64,000 nucleotides of DNA from Nostoc sp. TCL26-01 (GTDB lineage Bacteria > Cyanobacteriota > Cyanobacteriia > Cyanobacteriales > Nostocaceae): NCBI RefSeq assembly GCF_013393945.1, contig NZ_CP040297.1:1504804-1568803 (forward strand). The letters run 5' to 3'. Below the pieces are notes generated by a model. The model saw nothing but the letters and a program-made list of their open reading frames with translations, searched no databases and had not been told where the DNA came from. The translations under genes and the position numbers were made by a program. Position 1 is the first letter of the stretch. Each line of letters opens with the position of its first letter. This document shows positions 42,968 through 53,663 of the stretch, piece after piece.

Positions 42968-43753
42968 CTATTCCCCTATTCTCCCACTAACAATTCCTGA
43001 CCACTGGACTTTTTTCTCTTGTTCACGGCGATAGGAAAAGAAATGTTCTGGGGTTTGATATGTGCAGTAAGGTGCGATCGCTATTTGCTCGACACTGATA
43101 CCTAAGTTTTGTAGTTGCAAAGTATTGACTTGACGGACATCAACTCGGACTCTACCCGGTTCGGGATCAGCTAGTAAGGGAGAATGGGGTAATGCGTGTA
43201 ATGCTTGGACAATTTTGTGAGGATCATCACCAGAGATGATGCTAGCACCAATTTCTGCTGCTACCTCCACCGAGACTTGGTAAACTTCACCAGCAATGGC
43301 TGGCCCCATAGCAATTCGTAAATCATCTAATTTACTGCCTTGGGCTTGCAGACGAGCGATCGCTTGGGGAACAATTTGTTTAGCTGTACCCCGCCAACCT
43401 GCATGGAGTGCTGCCACTTGTCCAGTTTGGACATCGCCAATTAAAACTGGTGTACAATCGGCGCTGGCTACCCAGATTGCTTGTAGGGGTTGTTCGCTAA
43501 CTAAACCATCTGCCAAGGCTAAATCATCTTCAATCAGACAAAGTTGCTGATCTATTTCTTGGGGTGTCAGAACTGTATTTCCATGTACTTGTTTCAAGCG
43601 ATATGCTGATGCTTCTGGGTGCAGCAGCTTTGTCAATTCTGGAGGCAACATCGGCCAAAACTGGTGAGTAAAAAAGCCGTGTTGCCAATCTTTTAAAAGG
43701 CTACAACTTAAATAAGATAGTCCTTCCCAATTGTGCCAGTGCCAAGTGTGCAT
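42968..43753 (-). CDS. pgeF: Peptidoglycan editing factor PgeF (YfiH/laccase-domain family)
   Basis: 261 residues. The family's metal and active-site motifs are ASADCTPVLIGD, VAALHAGWRGT and IGPAIAGEVYQVS (usually GPCIG...YEV). These proteins, once called polyphenol oxidases, remove misincorporated L-Ser from peptidoglycan precursors or have purine-nucleosidase-like activity. A Cys-to-Ala change is seen at GPAIA. It is divergent from the PLP decarboxylase. Confidence 0.88.
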   Translation of the reverse strand: MHTWHWHNWEGLSYLSCSLLKDWQHGFFTHQFWPMLPPELTKLLHPEASAYRLKQVHGNTVLTPQEIDQQLCLIEDDLALADGLVSEQPLQAIWVASADCTPVLIGDVQTGQVAALHAGWRGTAKQIVPQAIARLQAQGSKLDDLRIAMGPAIAGEVYQVSVEVAAEIGASIISGDDPHKIVQALHALPHSPLLADPEPGRVRVDVRQVNTLQLQNLGISVEQIAIAPYCTYQTPEHFFSYRREQEKKVQWSGIVSGRIGE

Positions 43754-43838
43754 TTTTAACCCAACCTAAACAGAAAATCACTCATCAGCCAATTAATGCT
43801 AACTTGTAAACAAGCAAATTATCAGTATTTAAAAATAG

Positions 43839-45194
43839 ATGCTAGAAAAAGAGAGTTTGCAATTACTATTCGAGGCTCTTGATAAATTGGAATTGGGTTT
43901 TCAAGGGATGCCAGAATTCAACTCTCCATACCAATTAGAGAGTCTGCGGACTGTTTTATTGGAAGTGGCAACCCGAATGCAGGATAACTTTCCTTATCCT
44001 CATCCCCTGTATGTAGGACAAATGCTCAAACCGCCTCATCCGATCGCACGTTTGGCTTATATGCTCTCCATGTGGATTAATCCGAATAATCATGCTTTGG
44101 ATGGAGGACGAGCTAGTACCTTCATGGAAAAAGAAGCAGTCAAGGAAATAGCCCAGATGTTTGGCTGGGAAACTTTTCTTGGTCATCTGTGCGGTGGTGG
44201 GACGATCGCTAACTTAGAAGCTTTGTGGGTAGCAGGAAAAGTCAAGCCTGGCTTAAAGATTGTCGCTTCTGAGCAATCACATTATACACACGAACGGATT
44301 TGTGGTGTGCTGGGTTTGCCTTTTGCCCCAGTCAAAAGCGACTGCTTTGGCCGAATGGATCTAGAGGCGCTAGAAACTCTCCTCAAAGCTGGTGATATTG
44401 GCACTGTTGTTGTCACAATGGGAACTACGGCGACTGGTTCTGTAGATCCTCTACCAGCAATTTTGGAGTTGCGATCGCAATACCATTTCCGTATTCATGC
44501 TGATGCTGCCTATGGTGGTTATTTTACTTTGGCAAATAATTTAACCGAGACTACTAGAGCTGCGTATGATAGTTTGTCAGCTGTTGACTCTATTGTCATC
44601 GACCCTCATAAACACGGTCTTCAGCCCTATGGTTGTGGTTGTGTCATTTTTGCAGATCCGACGGTAGGCACATTTTATCAACATGAGTGTGCTTTTACTT
44701 ACTTCACCTCATCAGAACTACATCTCGGTGAAATTAGCTTAGAATGTTCTCGACCTGGAGCCTCGGCTGTGGCACTCTGGGCAACACAGCGTTTGCTACC
44801 TTACACTCGTGAGGGAGAATTTGCGACTGAAATCAGCCATTGTCGCACGGCGGCGGTGGCTTTGGCACAAAAAATTCAAGCTGATGGCAGATTTGTCATA
44901 CCCTTTTCTCCAGAACTCGATATTTTAGTTTGGACTCCCCGCGCCAAGAGTGCTAGTATTGCTTCCCAATTGGCAAAAGATATTTTTACTGCCGCAGCTC
45001 AAAAAAATCTCCATTTAGCGATCGCCCATCTCAATGTAGAATTATTCACTGATGTCCATCCAGAAATGGAGCCTGATCAAGACAAAGTAACTTGTCTACG
45101 CTCATGCTTAATGAAACCAGAGCATCTGGAATGGGTGGAGGATATTTGGCAATTACTAGAACAGGTAACAGATCAAGTTCTAGCTGATAAATAA
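43839..45194 (+). CDS. Pyridoxal-phosphate-dependent (group II) decarboxylase family protein
   Basis: 451 residues. The fold type I decarboxylase pattern is clear: a GGxxANLEAL-type segment (LCGGGTIANLEALWVA), HADAAYGGYF containing the cofactor-binding Asp, and IDPHKHGLQPYGCG with the Schiff-base Lys. Resembles aromatic-amino-acid or glutamate decarboxylases, but the substrate cannot be fixed from sequence. Stand-alone; repeats follow it. Confidence 0.88.
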   Translation: MLEKESLQLLFEALDKLELGFQGMPEFNSPYQLESLRTVLLEVATRMQDNFPYPHPLYVGQMLKPPHPIARLAYMLSMWINPNNHALDGGRASTFMEKEAVKEIAQMFGWETFLGHLCGGGTIANLEALWVAGKVKPGLKIVASEQSHYTHERICGVLGLPFAPVKSDCFGRMDLEALETLLKAGDIGTVVVTMGTTATGSVDPLPAILELRSQYHFRIHADAAYGGYFTLANNLTETTRAAYDSLSAVDSIVIDPHKHGLQPYGCGCVIFADPTVGTFYQHECAFTYFTSSELHLGEISLECSRPGASAVALWATQRLLPYTREGEFATEISHCRTAAVALAQKIQADGRFVIPFSPELDILVWTPRAKSASIASQLAKDIFTAAAQKNLHLAIAHLNVELFTDVHPEMEPDQDKVTCLRSCLMKPEHLEWVEDIWQLLEQVTDQVLADK

Positions 45195-45202
45195 TAGGTT
45201 AT

Positions 45203-45420
45203 ACCAATTCAAAATTCGTCTTGAAAAGTTTTGGGCGAATATAATTCGCTATTACACAAGCTAAGTCCGCCTACGCGGACTAACATAAAATTAGGTTTTT
45301 TAACCCACGAAGGTGGGTTTTGTCTGTGTAGCCGCGATTTCTAATCGCCAAGGCTAGTATTAATTTAGACTTTTCAAACAACCTCTAAGAGCGAACGAGC
45401 GTCATTACGAATTACGAATT
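45203..45420. repeat. Hairpin-rich dispersed repeat between decarboxylase and rbsK
   Basis: Starts with ATACCAATTCAAAATTCG (IS630-like terminus), then AGTCCGCCTACGCGGACT, AACCCACGAAGGTGGGTT and GCGATTTCTAATCGC hairpins. Ends in TTACGAATTACGAATTAATT just before rbsK. No coding frame. Confidence 0.7.
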
Positions 45421-45424
45421 AATT

Positions 45425-46357
45425 ATGGGTATTATTGTTTTTGGCAGCATCAATATAGATTTAGTAGCAATAGTACCTCGATTACCTATGGCTGGGGAAA
45501 CTTTGTTAGGACAAGAGTTTTTTAAAATTCCTGGAGGTAAAGGTGCAAATCAAGCAGTAGCATTAGCGCGATTGGGTGTTCCTACCCACATGGTAGGGCG
45601 TGTTGGCAAACAGAATTTTAGTGCAGAACTGATGCAAAATTTGCAAGAAGCAGGTGTACAAACTGAGGAAATTTTGATAGATGAAAGTGTGAGTTCTGGA
45701 GTCGCAATTATTAATGTGGATAGTGATGGGGAAAATCAAATTGTGGTGATTCCTGGTGCAAATGGGCGTGTCGATCAAGAAGATGTAGAGCGATTATCAT
45801 CTTTATTACCAACAGCTATAACATTACTTTTACAATTAGAAATTCCCATCAATGCCGTTATAGCAGCTGCCCAAGCAGCAAAAAATGCCGGGATTACAGT
45901 TATTTTAGATCCTGCACCTGCTCACACTAATTTACCAGCAGAACTTTATCCATTGGTCGATATCATCACACCCAATGCAGTAGAAGCAAGTCAATTAGTA
46001 GGTTTTACCGTGGATGAAGAAGATACAGCAGTGAAAGCAACTGAGGTTTTATTGCAACGGGGGGTAAAGTGTGCGATCGCTAAATTAGGTGCAAAAGGTG
46101 TTGTCTGTGCAACTGCTGAGGAAACATTTTTTGTTCCAGCTTTCTCGGTTAATGCTATTGATACCGTTGCTGCTGGTGATGCTTTCAATGCTGGTTTAGC
46201 AGCCGCACTTTACAACGGACTTTCCCTACATCAAGCAGTTGTGTGGGGTACAGCCGCAGGTGCATTAGCCACAACAAAAATAGGCGCACAAACTTCTTTG
46301 CCTGATAGGGTGAGGTTTGATGCTTTTCTCAAGGAAAGGGGAATGGGTAATGGGTAA
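45425..46357 (+). CDS. rbsK: Ribokinase
   Basis: 310 residues, PfkB family. GSINIDLV at the N-terminus, the substrate motif PGGKGANQAVALARLG (about 35-50), DPAPAH and the catalytic DTVAAGDAFNAGLAAAL (about 250-266) agree with ribokinase (DAPA and GAGD-type motifs). It phosphorylates D-ribose. No ribose transporter is adjacent. The ATG lacks a clear Shine-Dalgarno. Confidence 0.9.
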   Translation: MGIIVFGSINIDLVAIVPRLPMAGETLLGQEFFKIPGGKGANQAVALARLGVPTHMVGRVGKQNFSAELMQNLQEAGVQTEEILIDESVSSGVAIINVDSDGENQIVVIPGANGRVDQEDVERLSSLLPTAITLLLQLEIPINAVIAAAQAAKNAGITVILDPAPAHTNLPAELYPLVDIITPNAVEASQLVGFTVDEEDTAVKATEVLLQRGVKCAIAKLGAKGVVCATAEETFFVPAFSVNAIDTVAAGDAFNAGLAAALYNGLSLHQAVVWGTAAGALATTKIGAQTSLPDRVRFDAFLKERGMGNG

Positions 46358-46401
46358 TGGGTGAGAGTTTTACCAATGACCAATGACCAATGACCAATGA
46401 C
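46341..46401. repeat. Composite heptad array, inverted orientation
   Basis: GGGTAAT units, then GAGAGTTTTA (the inverted connector, 46363-46372), then CCAATGA heptads. On the minus strand this has the order STRR, TAAAACTCT connector, ACCCATT units, as at 17262 and 39991. The left part overlaps the rbsK 3' end. Confidence 0.82.
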
Positions 46402-46832
46402 TATTTGCCAATATCTTCATTCCACAACTCTGAATTACTAGCGATAAATTCACTCATCATTTGTTCGCATTCATCTAGATTTAAATCAATCACTTCTACC
46501 CCGTGAGACACCATAAAATCTTTAGCGCCGGGAAAAGTTTTTGATTCACCAACGATGACTTTTTTGATCCCAAACTGGACTACAGCGCCAGCGCACAAAT
46601 AACACGGCATAAGTGTTGAGTATAAAGTTGTGCCTCTGTAGCTGCCAATTCTCCCTGCGTTACGGAGACAATCGATTTCGGCATGGGTAACAGGATCACT
46701 GTCTTGTACACGTTTATTGTGTCCTTTGCCTACCAGTTTGCCATCTTTGACAAGCACAGAACCGATGGGAATTCCCCCTTCTTGTCTACCTTGCTGTGCT
46801 TCTTGAATGGCAGCTTGCATAAATTCATCCAT
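46401..46832 (-). CDS. Nucleoside/cytosine deaminase (zinc-dependent)
   Basis: 143 residues from the ATG at 46832, which follows a GAGG ribosome site; a longer frame adds ten residues. The zinc ligands are in THAEIDCLRNAG (His with catalytic Glu) and PCYLCAGA (two Cys). Resembles fungal-type cytosine deaminase and related base deaminases; tRNA adenosine deaminase is less likely because the C-terminal features differ. Exact base unknown. Confidence 0.85.
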   Translation of the reverse strand: MDEFMQAAIQEAQQGRQEGGIPIGSVLVKDGKLVGKGHNKRVQDSDPVTHAEIDCLRNAGRIGSYRGTTLYSTLMPCYLCAGAVVQFGIKKVIVGESKTFPGAKDFMVSHGVEVIDLNLDECEQMMSEFIASNSELWNEDIGK

Positions 46833-46948
46833 ACTCTTAACCTCCTCATCATGAATCAACAACGGGAACTACAAACGCTCTTTCCCTATTCTCCCAAGAA
46901 CAGCGCAATATCGTTACTATGAGATAGGGTATTTCTTAGTACAAATGT

Positions 46949-48946
46949 ATGAGAGAATTTGGTCTGCAAGCTCCCTTTAGTCCAACGGGTGATCAACCAT
47001 TAGCGATCGCTCAGTTAGTTGCTAGCATTCAATCTGGTAATCGTTACCAAACCTTATTAGGTGCAACAGGAACAGGTAAGACATTCTCAGTAGCAGCAGT
47101 AATTGAGAAAATAGGTAAGCCGACTCTAGTTCTAGCTCATAATAAAACCCTAGCGGCACAGCTGTGTAATGAATTGCGAGAATTCTTTCCACACAATGCT
47201 GTTGAATATTTCGTCAGCTACTACGATTATTATCAGCCGGAGGCGTATATTCCCGTCACTGATACATATATTGAGAAAACTGCGGCAATTAACGATGAGA
47301 TAGATATGTTACGACATTCTGCTACGCGATCGCTATTTGAGCGTCGGGATGTGATTGTCGTTGCTTCTATTAGCTGTATCTACGGTTTGGGAATTCCCGC
47401 AGAATACCTGAAAGCGGCTATTCCTCTAAAAATTGGCATGGAAGTGAACCAGCGTGAAGTGCTGCGAGATTTAGCCTCTGTGCAGTACAGTCGTAACGAT
47501 ATTGAAATGGGACGAGGACGGTTTCGTGTCCGGGGTGATGTTTTAGAAATCGGCCCCGCTTATGAAGATCGAATTATTCGGGTAGAATTTTTTGGTGATG
47601 AAATTGACGCAATTCGCTACATTGACCCAGTAACGGGGGAAATTATCAACAGTTTGGAAGCTATTAATATCTACCCTGCACGACACTTTGTCACCCCAGA
47701 GGAACGTTTAGAAATAGCTTGTGATGATATTGCGGCTGAATTAAAACAGCAAAAAGCTGATTTAGAAGTAGCCAGTAAACTATTAGAAGCGCAACGTATA
47801 GATCAGAGGACACGCTACGATTTAGAAATGTTGCGTGAAGTTGGTTATTGTAACGGTGTAGAAAACTATTCTCGTCATTTAGCTGGGAGAAAAGCTGGGG
47901 AACCACCAGAATGTTTAATTGATTATTTTCCTAAAGATTGGCTTTTAGTGATTGATGAATCACACGTCACCGTTCCCCAAATTCGGGGAATGTATAATGG
48001 CGACCAAGCCAGAAAGAAAGTCTTAATTGAACATGGATTTAGACTTCCTAGTGCGGCTGATAACCGTCCTTTGAAAGCAGAGGAATTTTGGCAAAAGGTC
48101 AGTCAATGTATTTTTGTTTCTGCCACACCAGGAGATTGGGAATTAGAAGTTTCGCAAAATCAGATAGTTGAACAAGTTATTCGTCCTACGGGTGTAATTG
48201 ATCCAGATATTTCCGTGCGTCCTACAGAGGGACAAATTGATGATTTATTAGGAGAAATTAAAGACAGAGTAGACCTGAATGAAAGGGTTTTGATTACCAC
48301 TCTGACTAAACGCATGGCAGAAGACTTAACAGAATACTTGCAAGAACATAGTATTCGTGTACGCTATTTGCATTCAGAAATTAATTCTATTCAGCGCATT
48401 GAAATTTTGCAAGACTTGCGTCAAGGTAGCTTCGATGTATTAGTTGGAGTCAACTTATTAAGGGAAGGTTTAGACTTACCGGAAGTTTCCTTAGTGGCAA
48501 TTATGGATGCTGATAAGGAAGGTTTTTTACGGGCGGAACGTTCTTTAATTCAAACTATTGGTAGAGCCGCGCGTCACATCCGAGGACAAGCAATTTTATA
48601 TGCTGATAATTTAACAGACAGCATGATTAAAGCTATTGAAGAAACAGAAAGACGACGTAATATTCAAATCGCTTATAATCGTCTGCATGGGATTACACCA
48701 CAACCAATTGTGAAAAAATCGAGTAATGCAATCTTGTCTTTCTTAGAAGTGTCTCGACGTTTAAATGCCACAGACTTAAAAGTTGTGGAAGAACATCTAG
48801 ATGAACTACCCTTAGAAGAGATTCCTAACTTGATTGAAAAACTCGAAGTCCAGATGAAAGCAGCAGCAAAAAACTTAGAGTTTGAAGAGGCAGCAAAATT
48901 ACGCGATCGCATCAAACAATTGCGAGATAAATTATTAGGACACTAA
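46949..48946 (+). CDS. uvrB: Excinuclease ABC subunit B
   Basis: Damage-verification helicase of nucleotide-excision repair. 665 residues, normal length. Walker A GATGTGKT near 38-45, the beta-hairpin region [12 protein letters not shown] near 91-102, DEXD-type VIDESHVT, motifs V and VI ([23 protein letters not shown]) and the C-terminal UVR domain ([23 protein letters not shown]) that binds UvrA and UvrC. Confidence 0.97.
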   Translation: MREFGLQAPFSPTGDQPLAIAQLVASIQSGNRYQTLLGATGTGKTFSVAAVIEKIGKPTLVLAHNKTLAAQLCNELREFFPHNAVEYFVSYYDYYQPEAYIPVTDTYIEKTAAINDEIDMLRHSATRSLFERRDVIVVASISCIYGLGIPAEYLKAAIPLKIGMEVNQREVLRDLASVQYSRNDIEMGRGRFRVRGDVLEIGPAYEDRIIRVEFFGDEIDAIRYIDPVTGEIINSLEAINIYPARHFVTPEERLEIACDDIAAELKQQKADLEVASKLLEAQRIDQRTRYDLEMLREVGYCNGVENYSRHLAGRKAGEPPECLIDYFPKDWLLVIDESHVTVPQIRGMYNGDQARKKVLIEHGFRLPSAADNRPLKAEEFWQKVSQCIFVSATPGDWELEVSQNQIVEQVIRPTGVIDPDISVRPTEGQIDDLLGEIKDRVDLNERVLITTLTKRMAEDLTEYLQEHSIRVRYLHSEINSIQRIEILQDLRQGSFDVLVGVNLLREGLDLPEVSLVAIMDADKEGFLRAERSLIQTIGRAARHIRGQAILYADNLTDSMIKAIEETERRRNIQIAYNRLHGITPQPIVKKSSNAILSFLEVSRRLNATDLKVVEEHLDELPLEEIPNLIEKLEVQMKAAAKNLEFEEAAKLRDRIKQLRDKLLGH

Positions 48947-48971
48947 CCCGAATTATTCATTAAACTTAAAG

Positions 48972-49018
48972 GCGCACAGATATCTGTGCGCTCTTATTTA
49001 TTTATTTATTTATTTATT
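48972..49018. terminator. uvrB terminator and TTTA microsatellite
   Basis: GCGCACAGATATCTGTGCGC is a perfect 20-bp palindrome 25 bp after uvrB. It is followed by TCTTATTTATTT and about six TTTA units that run into the stop codon of the convergent gene at 49010. Probably a bidirectional terminator. Confidence 0.75.
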
Positions 49019-49687
49019 TAAAAATACAAATGAGTTGACAATCTGTTGATACGCTCGACGATAAATAGCATCGTTATTGCCATAACCAGTTTTTGATAAT
49101 GTCACGACAATAATCCGCGAGTCTCTAGGGTTGACAAAAACTACGTGTTCATTTTCATACAAGCCGCTAGATTGAAATTTTATTCCAGTTTGTCTAGCAA
49201 TTTTGGCAGGTTTAAAATCACGGGTAATAGAGAATTGGTTACTCTGTTTCACCCACTGTTGTAAAGTCAATTTTCGCGGATTATTATATACATTTATATG
49301 TACATTAGCAGGGTATTCTGTACCACCTGCATAGTCTCCAGCGCGAATTTTTTGCGCGTGATTTTTAGTCCAAATATCTATAGCAAGTAAGGGTGAGTTA
49401 ACATTATTTCCAGAACTAAACGTTTTGTCCTCGACTACAAAATCTGGCAGAGAATAATTAAACTGTAACCGCAAGCGATCGCTCCGGTAAATCGCCTGGT
49501 TTTGTGACACAGGTTTAAATGTAGACTTGTCTAAGGTAAGCACGTCTTGAGTAGTTGCGGCAAAACTAACAGTAGGTTTGTCAGCGATCGCTCCTACTAT
49601 TAGCAAAACCATGAATACTGAATTTACTATCCGCTTACCATCTACTCTCAAGCATTTTGATTTAACTAAATCGCTAGAAAACACCAT
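49010..49687 (-). CDS. Exported protein of unknown function
   Basis: 225 residues. An N-terminal hydrophobic segment (VFMVLLIVGAIADKPTVSFAA) predicts export with cleavage after about residue 43. The mature part (YRSDRLRLQFNYSLPDFVVED, LTLQQWVKQSNQF, then VFVNPRDSRIIVVTLSKTG and YRRAYQQIVNSF) looks like a beta-rich PsbP/DUF1795-like fold, but I do not recognise a named family. Convergent with uvrB. Confidence 0.7.
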   Translation of the reverse strand: MVFSSDLVKSKCLRVDGKRIVNSVFMVLLIVGAIADKPTVSFAATTQDVLTLDKSTFKPVSQNQAIYRSDRLRLQFNYSLPDFVVEDKTFSSGNNVNSPLLAIDIWTKNHAQKIRAGDYAGGTEYPANVHINVYNNPRKLTLQQWVKQSNQFSITRDFKPAKIARQTGIKFQSSGLYENEHVVFVNPRDSRIIVVTLSKTGYGNNDAIYRRAYQQIVNSFVFLNK

Positions 49688-49733
49688 ACTTTTATCTTTT
49701 CAATACTTTACGCGATGTGCGACTTATTCTGAA

Positions 49734-49825
49734 AACCCCTCTCCAAACCTCTCCCCGAAACGGAGAGAGGCTTTGAATCTTGCTCCCCTTCCCTACAAGG
49801 GAAGGGGTTGGGGGTTAGGTTTGAG
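49734..49825. repeat. C/T-rich dispersed repeat related to the 18862 MITE
   Basis: CCCCTCTCCAAACCTCTCCCC, then CGGAGAGAGGC and GGAAGGGGTTGGGGG share the core of the element at 18862-19025. Terminal repeats here are unclear. Confidence 0.65.
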
Positions 49826-49952
49826 AGAAATTTGCACACCGCGTTACTTTACCTTTAAATAAGTACTACAAGCACTTCCCCAGCGATTTCTCATCAATTG
49901 ACTTGAATCTAGTAAGATAGTATCCTTTCTCTTCAAACTGAGAGATAAGAAC

Positions 49953-50726
49953 ATGGAAAAGCAGCCTCAGTGGTGGCAAAAGCTGCTATTGAATTTTGTC
50001 GCAAGTATTGTTTTTTATACTAGTATTCCTCTGCCTTATGTGAATGGGTTAGATTTTCAAGCAGTGTCACGCCTTGTTCCATTGGTAGGTTTATTGATCG
50101 GAGGAATTTTAGGACTGCTTGATTTAGGTATAAACTACTTCGGTATTTCAGTATTAACTCGTAGTGCTTTAATCGTAGGACTGTGGATAGCTATCACCGG
50201 AGGATTACATTTAGATGGGGCAATGGATACGGCTGATGGTTTAGCCGTGGGTAATCCAGAACGGCGGTTGGAGGTAATGGCAGATAGTGCTACAGGTGCA
50301 TTTGGGGCTATGGCAGCGATCGCTATTATTGTACTCAAAACATCTGCCTTAACGGATATTGGGCAACATCGATGGCTGATATTAATGGCAACTTGTGGCT
50401 GGGGAAGATGGGGACAACAACTAGCGATCGCCTGCTATCCTTATTTAAAACCCACCGGTAAAGGGGCATTTCACAAACAAGCAATTAAGTCATACACAGA
50501 TTTACTACCAGGATTGCTGTTAATGCTCGCTGTCAGTGGTTTATTCTGGCTAATAAATGGTCGGCGTTTGCTCACCTCAATTATTATGGTTGCGGCTGGG
50601 AGTGCGATCGCTACTTTAACTGGTGCATGGTTCAATCACAAATTAGGTGGACATACTGGTGACACCTACGGCGCAGTAGTGGAATGGACTGAAGCCTTAT
50701 TTCTTTGTATCATGACTACGCTTTAG
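49953..50726 (+). CDS. cobS: Adenosylcobinamide-GDP ribazoletransferase (cobalamin synthase)
   Basis: Membrane enzyme joining adenosylcobinamide-GDP and alpha-ribazole in cobalamin synthesis. 257 residues with several hydrophobic helices. The signature [36 protein letters not shown] (about 82-118) contains the acidic metal-binding residues of the family. No cobalamin riboswitch was recognised upstream, and no other cob gene is adjacent. Confidence 0.95.
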   Translation: MEKQPQWWQKLLLNFVASIVFYTSIPLPYVNGLDFQAVSRLVPLVGLLIGGILGLLDLGINYFGISVLTRSALIVGLWIAITGGLHLDGAMDTADGLAVGNPERRLEVMADSATGAFGAMAAIAIIVLKTSALTDIGQHRWLILMATCGWGRWGQQLAIACYPYLKPTGKGAFHKQAIKSYTDLLPGLLLMLAVSGLFWLINGRRLLTSIIMVAAGSAIATLTGAWFNHKLGGHTGDTYGAVVEWTEALFLCIMTTL

Positions 50727-51097
50727 TGCGGTTTTAAAATATCTTTGCTACTGACTATTGAATACTGACAAGGCTTCATCCTGCAAATGGTGTGAAGTTA
50801 GTTTTCATTGCGTGGTGTGACCTTAATATCTCCCGTCAGTTCATTAGTAAAGAACTATAGTTAACATTTGAAGTTTTGCTGAATCTGGCAATTAAGCTTT
50901 ATCAGTAGGGAAATATAAAATAACACTTCTTGATCATGTGTAACAAGATGAGGGTAAATATTAGCTTAACTTACGGAAGCAATGATCAATTTCGACCAAC
51001 TTCAAAATGCGATCGCTTACAGGCCGTTTAGCTATTAAGGGAGGCTTTTCCCCATTTTTTAACCATCAAAACGCTGATTTTCTATGGAACGCAACTC
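50727..51097. other. Intergenic region upstream of the GGDEF regulator
   Basis: About 370 bp without a gene. GGGAGGCTTTTCCCC followed by ATTTTTT (about 51039-51060) could form a short terminator-like hairpin 40 bp before the next start. One HIP1 octamer. Nothing else recognised. Confidence 0.5.
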
Positions 51098-52132
51098 ATG
51101 TCAGGCATAAGCCCATATTCTCTTTCTAAACAACCTCCGGTAATTTTGGTGGCTGATGATGACAAAACCATCCGAGTATTGTTGCGTGAAGCTATGGAGC
51201 AAGAAGGTTATCGAGTCATAGAAGTGACAGATGGTAAGCAATGTTTAGATGCCTACGAGACTGTTCAACCAGATATAGTTTTGCTGGATGCGATGATGCC
51301 TGTCATGGATGGTTTTACTTGTTGTCGCCAATTACTCCAAGTCGCCCGGAATAAATTAATTTCTGCTTTAGCAAATTTAGATACTGATTCTGGCTTGGGT
51401 AATACTGTGATTTCTAAATTATGGGAACGTACTCCTATATTGATGATTACTAGTTTGAATGATCCAGAATCTGTAGATCGTGCTTTTGAAGCAGGCGCAA
51501 CTGATTACATTACTAAGCCTATTCATTGGGCAGTTTTACGTCAGCGATTACGTAGATTGCTACAACAAGCACAAGTTTATAAACAGTTAGAAGCAGCAAA
51601 TTTAGCTTTACAAGAGTTAGCTAATGTAGATGGACTGACTGGTCTAGCTAATCGCCGACGCTTTGATAATTACCTCAATGCACAATGGATTAATTTAGCG
51701 CAAGAAGGTGCGGCTTTATCTCTAATTTTGTGTGATATCGACTTTTTTAAATTTTATAATGATGAGTATGGACATCCGGCGGGAGATGTTTGCTTACAAA
51801 AAGTAGGTGTAGTTTTAGACCACAAGGCACAAAAACATAGAGATTTGGTAGCCCGTTACGGTGGTGAAGAATTTGCTGTGATCATGCCATATACCCATGC
51901 AGATGGTGCAATGTATGTCGCTAATGTCATGCAAGCTAGTGTGAGAAATTTACGCATTCCTCATCATCAATCTGCTGTGAGTTCACACATTACTCTGAGT
52001 ATGGGCGTAGCTACGATAACTCCTACGTGGGATTCTTCACCGGCTGACCTAATTGCTGTGGCTGATAAAGCGCTTTATCAAGCAAAGGCCACAGGACGGA
52101 ATCGGATTTGTCAATGGGGAAATAATTTGTAA
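51098..52132 (+). CDS. Response regulator with GGDEF diguanylate cyclase domain
   Basis: 344 residues, PleD-like. The receiver domain (about 14-155) has acidic DDD near 21-23, phospho-acceptor Asp in VLLDAMMPVMDG and Lys in YITKPIH; an unusual insertion of about 25 residues (NKLISALANLDTDSGLGNTV) lies after the phosphorylation loop. The GGDEF domain (about 180-340) has ARYGGEEFAVIMP, an active-site variant expected to be catalytic. The upstream inhibitory RxxD site is not intact (KHRD). Likely makes c-di-GMP when phosphorylated; no partner kinase is adjacent. Confidence 0.9.
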   Translation: MSGISPYSLSKQPPVILVADDDKTIRVLLREAMEQEGYRVIEVTDGKQCLDAYETVQPDIVLLDAMMPVMDGFTCCRQLLQVARNKLISALANLDTDSGLGNTVISKLWERTPILMITSLNDPESVDRAFEAGATDYITKPIHWAVLRQRLRRLLQQAQVYKQLEAANLALQELANVDGLTGLANRRRFDNYLNAQWINLAQEGAALSLILCDIDFFKFYNDEYGHPAGDVCLQKVGVVLDHKAQKHRDLVARYGGEEFAVIMPYTHADGAMYVANVMQASVRNLRIPHHQSAVSSHITLSMGVATITPTWDSSPADLIAVADKALYQAKATGRNRICQWGNNL

Positions 52133-52310
52133 TTCGTAATTCGTAATACCCTACGGGTTCGCCGTAAGGCGTTCTCGAAGAGTAGGCTTGCGCCTACGTA
52201 ATTCGTAATACCGCTATGCGGAAGCAAGCTACGTAATACCTACGGGTTCGCCGTGTTCGCGTAGCGTCTGCGTCAGGAGAAGAGTAGGCTTGCGCTTACA
52301 TAATTTGTGA
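52133..52310. repeat. Dispersed repeat (AATTCGTAAT and GAGTAGGCTTGCGC blocks)
   Basis: AATTCGTAAT units, then two copies of TACGGGTTCGCCGT and two of AGAGTAGGCTTGCGC, interleaved. No frame; fills the gap between the convergent GGDEF gene and sasA. Confidence 0.75.
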
Positions 52311-52331
52311 TTCACCCTGATTGTGAATTGT

Positions 52332-53519
52332 TTAAGCAGGATAGACGGGGAGTGTAAAATGGAACCATGCACCGCCATGAGGGTTGGAGTCTACCCAAAT
52401 TTGTCCATAGTGCGCCCTGATAATACGTTGGCAAAGACAAAGACCAATCCCATAACCTTCGGTTCCGGCATCTCGTTCTAGGCGATAATGATTTTCAAAT
52501 ATTAGCTCTCGATTTTCTACAGGAATACCGGGGCCAGTATCACCTATGCTAAATTGCACTTTTTGCGTGGTACGGTGTAATCCAGCAATGCTAATTTTGC
52601 CGCCTTGGGGTGTGTATTTAATAGCATTGTCCAAGAGATTTATCAGTACTTGGCGGATGCGTTCAGGGTCGGCATAAACAGATGGTAAGTCTTTGGGGAT
52701 GTCTGTTTCGATTTTTTGCGCTTTGGTGGTGTAGCGATCGCGCAACTCTTCTAATATATCTAAACACAGTCTACCCAATTCGGTTTTTTGGGGTATAATG
52801 GTGAACTCAGTATCTTTACCTCTACCCACCTGCAACAAATCCGCAATCATTTTATCAATTGTCTTAGTTTGAGTGCGGGCTTGTTTTAATAAATGGGCGG
52901 TTAAGGCTGGTTTTAAGCGGGTAAATTCTCCTGTATCTGGGTTGTAGTTGGATTGTAGTGTTTCGATAGCGATCGCCGCCGCCGTCAAAGGATTGCGGAG
53001 ATCGTGAGCAAGCATAGCAATGACTCTATCTTTAAATTGCAACTGCTCTAGAAGTTTTTCTTTTTCTTGTTTGAGATGAAAAATTTCGTCTGAAAGTCGC
53101 ATCAGTTCGGCAGAAACGGCAACAGACCGGATTGTCGATTTCGATGGGGATGCCCGACCATTGTCATCTGCACGTTCTTGTAACTCTTCTTGCAACTTTA
53201 AGTAGGATTCGACGGCTGTTTGCCAGCGAGGCCACCAATTTTTCAGTTGAGTTATGATGTTGCTTCCAGCCAGGACTTGTCTGGGTTCTGGGTGAATTTT
53301 GATTAAAGCTGGCGTTGCCACTAGTTTAAAGTGTTCTGCCAGATAAGGTTGTTGTCCAACGTCAATGATTTGGAGTTCAAAATTATACTCAGCCTCTAAT
53401 TCTTTTAAGTAAGCACGGATACGCTGCACCTGTTGTTTGGACTTAGGTCGTCCATCAATAAATAGCAACAGCTGGAGTGGAGCCTCAGAATAAATAGGCT
53501 GATCCTGGGAAACTTGCAT
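52332..53519 (-). CDS. sasA: Circadian clock output histidine kinase SasA
   Basis: 395 residues from the ATG at 53519 ([12 protein letters not shown]); a TTG nine codons upstream is the longer alternative. The N-terminal KaiB-like domain (about 15-105, [28 protein letters not shown]) binds KaiC. The HisKA domain has His in [14 protein letters not shown] and the HATPase domain has [21 protein letters not shown] and YGIGLCLC. This is the kinase that reads the KaiC clock state and phosphorylates RpaA. No kai genes are in the window. Confidence 0.93.
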   Translation of the reverse strand: MQVSQDQPIYSEAPLQLLLFIDGRPKSKQQVQRIRAYLKELEAEYNFELQIIDVGQQPYLAEHFKLVATPALIKIHPEPRQVLAGSNIITQLKNWWPRWQTAVESYLKLQEELQERADDNGRASPSKSTIRSVAVSAELMRLSDEIFHLKQEKEKLLEQLQFKDRVIAMLAHDLRNPLTAAAIAIETLQSNYNPDTGEFTRLKPALTAHLLKQARTQTKTIDKMIADLLQVGRGKDTEFTIIPQKTELGRLCLDILEELRDRYTTKAQKIETDIPKDLPSVYADPERIRQVLINLLDNAIKYTPQGGKISIAGLHRTTQKVQFSIGDTGPGIPVENRELIFENHYRLERDAGTEGYGIGLCLCQRIIRAHYGQIWVDSNPHGGAWFHFTLPVYPA

Positions 53520-53663
53520 GTAATCGTGTTTCGGCACTGGTAACAACCCGGCGACGCTTTGCAGAAATTAGAATAGACTGACGGTTGTCGGTGGTCGTTC
53601 GTTTTTCTCAATTTAATATCTATTTTAGATTTTTCTTACACCTATCTATACAAGGTTTTTGAC

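Noticed and set aside
49862..49953. Cobalamin riboswitch before cobS
   Set aside because: The spacer is short and lacks the conserved B12-box sequence.
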